Positions 6,376-8,657 of a stretch of DNA of 8,657 bases are shown here, in pieces. Position 1 is the first letter of the stretch. Each line of letters begins with the position of its first letter. The notes under the pieces are model-generated. The model was not told where the DNA came from, searched no databases, and saw nothing but the letters and a program-made list of their open reading frames with translations. The position numbers and the translations under genes are program-made. Source of the stretch: an uncultured Desulfovibrionaceae bacterium (GTDB taxonomy: Bacteria; Desulfobacterota; Desulfovibrionia; Desulfovibrionales; Desulfovibrionaceae); contig CAMQUX010000045.1 of NCBI GenBank assembly GCA_947037905.1, positions 1 through 8,657 of the forward strand, written 5' to 3'.

Positions 6376-7338
6376 TGCATCTGCAAATTCTTCAGGGGTA
6401 AGTGACTGAGGACCGTCGCAAAGTGCATTTTTAGGATCGTTATGCACCTCAATCATAAGTCCATCAGTTCCTGCTGCAACTGCTGCCATGGACATTGGTT
6501 TTACAAGGCTACGTATGCCAGTTGCATGGCTTGGGTCGACCACAATTGGTAAATGACTGAGCTCATGAAGTAGTGGAATGGCAGATAAATCTAGCGTGTT
6601 TCTTGTGTAGGTTTCAAAAGTACGTATACCACGTTCGCAGAGGATTATATCTTTATTACCACCTGCTATGATATATTCTGCGCTCATTAAAAATTCTTTG
6701 ATGGTTGATGCTAAGCCACGTTTTAATAAAATTGGCTTTTTTGTTTTTCCAAGTGCTTTAAGAAGCTCAAAATTTTGCATGTTTCGTGCGCCAACTTGGA
6801 TTATATCTACTTCATCAAAAAGGTCTAAATGTTCTGTGCTCATTATTTCTGTAATAATAGGTAGGCCTGTTTCTTTTTTTGCCTGAACAAGTAATTTAAG
6901 CCCATCAGACTGCATGCCCTGAAAATCGTAAGGAGATGTTCTTGGTTTAAAAGCACCACCACGAAGCATATGTGCGCCTGCTTCTTTTATTTGTTTTGCT
7001 ACGGTGATAATTTGTTCTTCTGATTCAATAGAGCAAGGACCTGCTATTACACAAAAATTCCCGCCGCCTATTTTTACGTCTCCGACAGTAATTATTGTAT
7101 CTTCTTGGTGGAATTTTCTGTTAACATTTTTATATGGTTCGCTTATTCTGTTTACAGACTCAACAATATCAAGCACGCTTAATAGTTCATCGTCAATTTT
7201 ATGCGTATCGCCAATGAGCCCTAAAATTGTTTTAGATTTCCATTCTGATACATGCACTTCGACACCTTGATGTTCGAGCCACTGAGTGAGTTTGTTTCGC
7301 TCATCTAGTGTAACTCCTGGTTTTAAAACTGCTATCAT
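6337..7338 (-). CDS. aroF: 3-deoxy-7-phosphoheptulonate (DAHP) synthase, class I-beta with N-terminal regulatory domain
   Basis: Condenses PEP and erythrose-4-phosphate to DAHP, the entry to the shikimate pathway. The 333 residues align by eye along their length with the Thermotoga-type enzyme as I remember it. Residues 1-70 form the ferredoxin-like/ACT-like domain, which in that family mediates Tyr/Phe feedback inhibition. Residues about 85-330 are the TIM barrel: IAGPCSIES (98-106), LRGGAFKPRTSPY (125-137), QVGARNMQNF (181-190), LLKRG (204-208), LCERGIRTFE (233-242) and VVDPSHATG (266-274). Expected metal ligands are C102, H271, E297 and D308, all present. The ATG has AGGGAG 8 nt upstream. 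It is the first structural gene of the operon, behind the leader peptide and attenuator. Its last codons are duplicated into the spacer that follows. Confidence 0.97.
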   Translation of the reverse strand: MIAVLKPGVTLDERNKLTQWLEHQGVEVHVSEWKSKTILGLIGDTHKIDDELLSVLDIVESVNRISEPYKNVNRKFHQEDTIITVGDVKIGGGNFCVIAGPCSIESEEQIITVAKQIKEAGAHMLRGGAFKPRTSPYDFQGMQSDGLKLLVQAKKETGLPIITEIMSTEHLDLFDEVDIIQVGARNMQNFELLKALGKTKKPILLKRGLASTIKEFLMSAEYIIAGGNKDIILCERGIRTFETYTRNTLDLSAIPLLHELSHLPIVVDPSHATGIRSLVKPMSMAAVAAGTDGLMIEVHNDPKNALCDGPQSLTPEEFADAMVSINKVRAAVI

Positions 7339-7424
7339 AGTATATTCTCCCTATGTTTTTTCTTAGATAATTAAAGTAACTCGATTTGAATAAAATTTTT
7401 GTGATAAGTAACTATAATAAGAAA

Positions 7425-7478
7425 GCTCCACTAAATAAAAAAGCTCCACTAAATAAAAAAGCTCCACTAAATAAAAAA
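7425..7478 (-). repeat. Three perfect 18-nt repeats copying the terminator 3' half
   Basis: The plus-strand unit GCTCCACTAAATAAAAAA occurs three times without change (7425, 7443, 7461). A fourth GCTCC at 7479 belongs to the terminator stem. In the aroF transcript each unit reads as a U-tract then GUGGAGC, so the stem's descending arm plus U-tract (GGAGCUUUUUUAUUU) is repeated after the terminator. The last copy decays to GGAGCUUUCUUAUUA. The repeats lie in the aroF 5' leader. Confidence 0.95.
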
Positions 7479-7508
7479 GCTCCGCAGTAATTTTACTACG
7501 AAGCTTTT
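7475..7508 (-). terminator. Intrinsic terminator in the aroF leader (attenuator)
   Basis: In the minus-strand RNA the arm 7508-7493 (AAAAGCUUCGUAGUAA) pairs with 7490-7475 (UUACUGCGGAGCUUUU) along its whole length. Two positions are G-U wobbles that would be mismatches on the plus strand, so the structure belongs to the aroF transcript. Allowing a 4-nt loop, about 15 pairs form, followed by UUUUUUAUUU. It stands 137 nt before the aroF start and 29 nt after the leader-peptide stop, so it must be passed for the operon to be expressed. Confidence 0.88.
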
Positions 7509-7589
7509 ATTATAACGCTTTTTGATGCAGCAAAGATTACTTTTCCCTATTGTTTAGGCAAAAATAAAAATAAAAAAAATCTGCTGCAT
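7487..7589 (-). promoter_or_regulatory. Alternative leader RNA stems (pause and antiterminator)
   Basis: Two stems compete with the terminator. Stem 1:2 pairs AUGCAGCA (7589-7582, inside the leader ORF) with UGCUGCAU (7532-7525), eight Watson-Crick pairs, plus GAUU/AAUC after a 2-nt bulge. Stem 2:3 pairs GUAAUCUUUGCUGC (7540-7527) with GUAGUAAAAUUAC (7499-7487), thirteen pairs (two G-U) with one bulged C. Stem 2:3 takes up the upper terminator arm and loop, so it excludes the terminator. The leader stop codon lies within segment 2, and the Phe/Tyr codons follow segment 1 directly. This is the classical amino-acid attenuator geometry; function is inferred. Confidence 0.75.
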
Positions 7590-7608
7590 AAATTGATAAT
7601 CGGTTCAC
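7537..7608 (-). CDS. Phe/Tyr-rich attenuator leader peptide
   Basis: A 23-codon ORF starting at GTG 7608, with AGGAG 9 nt upstream, and ending at TAA 7539-7537. The peptide is MNRLSIYAADFFYFYFCLNNREK. Residues 11-16 are FFYFYF (codons TTT TTT TAT TTT TAT TTT), with another Tyr at position 7. Phe and Tyr are the two end products of the TyrA and PheA branches in this operon. The likely role is to sense charged tRNA-Phe and tRNA-Tyr: ribosomes stalled on the run would mask RNA segment 1 and allow the antiterminator. T-rich DNA gives Phe codons in any frame, so the composition alone is weak evidence. The ribosome site, Tyr codons, stop position and paired stems together make it strong. The ATG at 7588 in another frame (MQQIFFIFIFA) has no ribosome site. 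Confidence 0.75.
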   Translation of the reverse strand: MNRLSIYAADFFYFYFCLNNREK

Positions 7609-7617
7609 TTAAATAAA

Positions 7618-7622
7618 CTCCT
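7618..7622 (-). promoter_or_regulatory. Shine-Dalgarno site of the leader peptide
   Basis: AGGAG, 9 nt before GTG 7608. It is the only good ribosome site between the candidate promoter and the attenuator, and it picks the Phe/Tyr frame over the other two T-rich frames. Confidence 0.6.
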
Positions 7623-7635
7623 GTTACTTGTTTTT

Positions 7636-7664
7636 ACTTCAGCATATATTTTTTTAACTGTCAA
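7636..7664 (-). promoter_or_regulatory. Candidate promoter of the aromatic operon
   Basis: TTGACA (7664-7659), a perfect -35, then 17 nt and TGAAGT (7641-7636), preceded by TGC as in an extended -10. The -10 matches consensus at only three of six positions, which is the weak point. A start near 7629 would give a short leader with the AGGAG close behind, and an attenuated RNA of about 155 nt. TATAAT hexamers further upstream (for example 7760-7765, minus strand) lack good -35 partners. Confidence 0.45.
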
Positions 7665-7850
7665 CATTTTTTTAAACGTGCCTTTTAAGAATACAGTAGG
7701 CTAATAGATAAAGTATTCCTGTGAATAAAAATTAAATATTTTTTTAATAAAGAGCAATTATAAACAGTCTATCTATAATAGTATTATAAAGAAATTCCTT
7801 CCTTTTATTTTAGAAATACCAGTCTGTCTTTTTCAAATAAAAAAAAGAAA
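7665..7850. other. AT-rich spacer between chemotaxis gene terminator and operon promoter
   Basis: No gene, RNA gene or convincing promoter is seen here. One small inverted repeat could form in minus-strand RNA: 7720-7713 (AGGAAUAC) with 7694-7687 (GUAUUCUU), eight pairs including one G-U around an 18-nt loop, without a U-tract. Several TATAAT-like hexamers occur on both strands, as expected by chance in such DNA. Confidence 0.5.
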
Positions 7851-7897
7851 GCCCTTAAATATATTACTTAAATATTTAAGGGCTCTCTTTTTTTTTA
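7845..7897. terminator. Bidirectional intrinsic terminator after the chemotaxis gene
   Basis: Arms 7851-7862 (GCCCTTAAATAT) and 7872-7883 (ATATTTAAGGGC) are a perfect 12-bp inverted repeat around a 9-nt loop, extendable outward through AGAAA/TCTCT with one mismatch. T-rich tracts flank the stem on both strands, so it can stop transcription in either direction. It lies 25 nt past the stop of the chemotaxis gene and separates that unit from the aromatic operon. Confidence 0.9.
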
Positions 7898-7907
7898 AAT
7901 CGAAATA

Positions 7908-8657
7908 CTATGATTTATTTTCAATATTGTCAGGGTTCATAGCGTAAATGAGAACATTCAAATCTGCTGCAAGCATTGTTAATGTATTTACTAGTTTTTC
8001 AGATTCATTCATCTCAACGGTTGTTCGATGAGCTTTTTCTTTAATATCTTGCATGCTTTGTGCTACTTTTGCCCCTATGTATGTTTGTTGTAAGGTGGCT
8101 TCTGCTACACTTGTAACCTCATCCATGGACTGTTCGGCAATGCTCACAATACGCTCTAAACTACTTTCAGACTGTGTTGCTAGATCATCAGATAGTAAAA
8201 TAAGTTCTACAGTTTGTTCCATTTGGTTGATGCTTGAGTTCATTTTTTCTTGTAAATTTGCAACATTCCCATTAACTTCTTCAGTTGCTTGCATTGTTTT
8301 TTCTGCAAGTTTACGTACTTCATCTGCTACAACCGCAAATCCTCTACCGGCTTCACCTGCACGTGCTGCTTCTATTGCAGCGTTTAGTGCTAAAAGATTT
8401 GTTTGATCTGCTACGTCTTTAATTAAATCTACAACATGGCTGATGTTTTCAGATTCTTCGCGAAGAATTTTCATTCCATCTTCAACATTATTTGCTTCTT
8501 TCGCCATTCTTGATATGCAATCTTTTGTTTTTTGCACAATCTTTTTGCCATCTAATGCTTCTTTACGAGTATCTTGCGAACCTTTAGCTGTTTCTTTTGC
8601 TTGTTCTGATAAGTCCTCAAGGGTTTGTATCATATCATCTATTTGCATAGTTGTTTG
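7908..8657 (-). CDS. Methyl-accepting chemotaxis protein, C-terminal signalling part (partial)
   Basis: The frame is open to the right edge; 249 residues are visible, with QTT preceding the first in-window Met. They make up the cytoplasmic coiled-coil signalling domain that relays receptor state to CheA/CheW. The hairpin tip is unmistakable: DQTNLLALNAAIEAARAGE, then GRGFAVVADEVRKLAEKT (about residues 84-120 of the visible part). Heptad-patterned helices flank it, where adaptation methylation occurs in the family. The C-terminus (NPDNIENKS) lacks the NWETF-type CheR tether of enteric receptors. The sensor region, any membrane segments and a HAMP domain would lie beyond the edge, so the ligand is unknown and a soluble receptor cannot be excluded. 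It is separated from the aromatic operon by a strong terminator. Confidence 0.95.
   Translation of the reverse strand, partial: QTTMQIDDMIQTLEDLSEQAKETAKGSQDTRKEALDGKKIVQKTKDCISRMAKEANNVEDGMKILREESENISHVVDLIKDVADQTNLLALNAAIEAARAGEAGRGFAVVADEVRKLAEKTMQATEEVNGNVANLQEKMNSSINQMEQTVELILLSDDLATQSESSLERIVSIAEQSMDEVTSVAEATLQQTYIGAKVAQSMQDIKEKAHRTTVEMNESEKLVNTLTMLAADLNVLIYAMNPDNIENKS

Noticed and set aside
7425..7495. CRISPR array or attachment-site repeats
   Set aside because: The 18-nt units are directly adjacent, with no spacers, and match the terminator arm. There are no integrase or cas genes.
7506..7514. Promoter at TATAAT (7514-7509) just before the terminator
   Set aside because: No matching -35 lies at 16-18 nt, and it sits between segments of the paired leader structure. 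A transcript starting there would have no purpose for the leader ORF.
7560..7588. ATG 7588 frame (MQQIFFIFIFA) as the leader peptide
   Set aside because: It has no ribosome site and lacks Tyr codons, and its stop does not fall in segment 2. The GTG 7608 frame satisfies all three.
7425..7664. T-box riboswitch in the aroF leader
   Set aside because: I find no T-box core (UGGNACCGCG-like) on the minus strand before the terminator and no recognisable stem I. The leader ORF and competing stems explain the region better.
671..8406. Other plus-strand and out-of-frame minus-strand open frames across the operon and the chemotaxis gene
   Set aside because: All lie within strongly recognised minus-strand genes in other frames and resemble no family I know.

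Overview
The window is AT-rich bacterial DNA, and every convincing gene lies on the minus strand. Its core is a complete six-gene aromatic amino acid operon, read from right to left: aroF (DAHP synthase), tyrA, aroB, aroA, aroC, pheA. Gene order, the class I-beta DAHP synthase, the single-domain TyrA, the CM-PDT-ACT PheA, the purine-rich Shine-Dalgarno sites and the AT richness all suggest a low-GC anaerobic Firmicute of the Clostridia (Lachnospiraceae-like). This is inference from family resemblance, not a database result.

Layout, right to left. At 7908-8657 is the 3' part of a methyl-accepting chemotaxis protein gene, closed by a strong bidirectional terminator (about 7845-7897). A spacer with little content (7665-7850) follows. 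The operon control region (7425-7664) comes next: a possible promoter, a short leader ORF (7537-7608) with the run FFYFYF, mutually exclusive RNA stems, a U-tailed terminator, and three 18-nt repeats that copy the terminator's 3' half. Then come aroF (6337-7338), a duplicated aroF/tyrA junction (6206-6336), tyrA and aroB overlapping by 10 nt, a repeat-filled 220-nt spacer, aroA and aroC directly abutting, and pheA. A hairpin (113-152) separates pheA from an outward-facing promoter (65-93), which drives something beyond the left edge through a trinucleotide repeat (1-35).

How the genes work together: AroF and AroB make dehydroquinate. AroA and AroC perform the last two steps to chorismate. TyrA and PheA take chorismate/prephenate to the Tyr and Phe precursors. 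Dehydroquinase, shikimate dehydrogenase and shikimate kinase are not in the window. The leader peptide codes for exactly the two end products the operon serves, Phe and Tyr, so classical ribosome-stalling attenuation is the best explanation of the upstream region. This is the main discovery in the window.

A second theme is tandem duplication. Nearly every spacer, and the surface-loop positions of AroA and AroB, carry degenerate short tandem repeats. The coding ones are all in-frame multiples of 15 nt. They make AroB and AroA clearly longer than usual while every recognised catalytic motif is kept.
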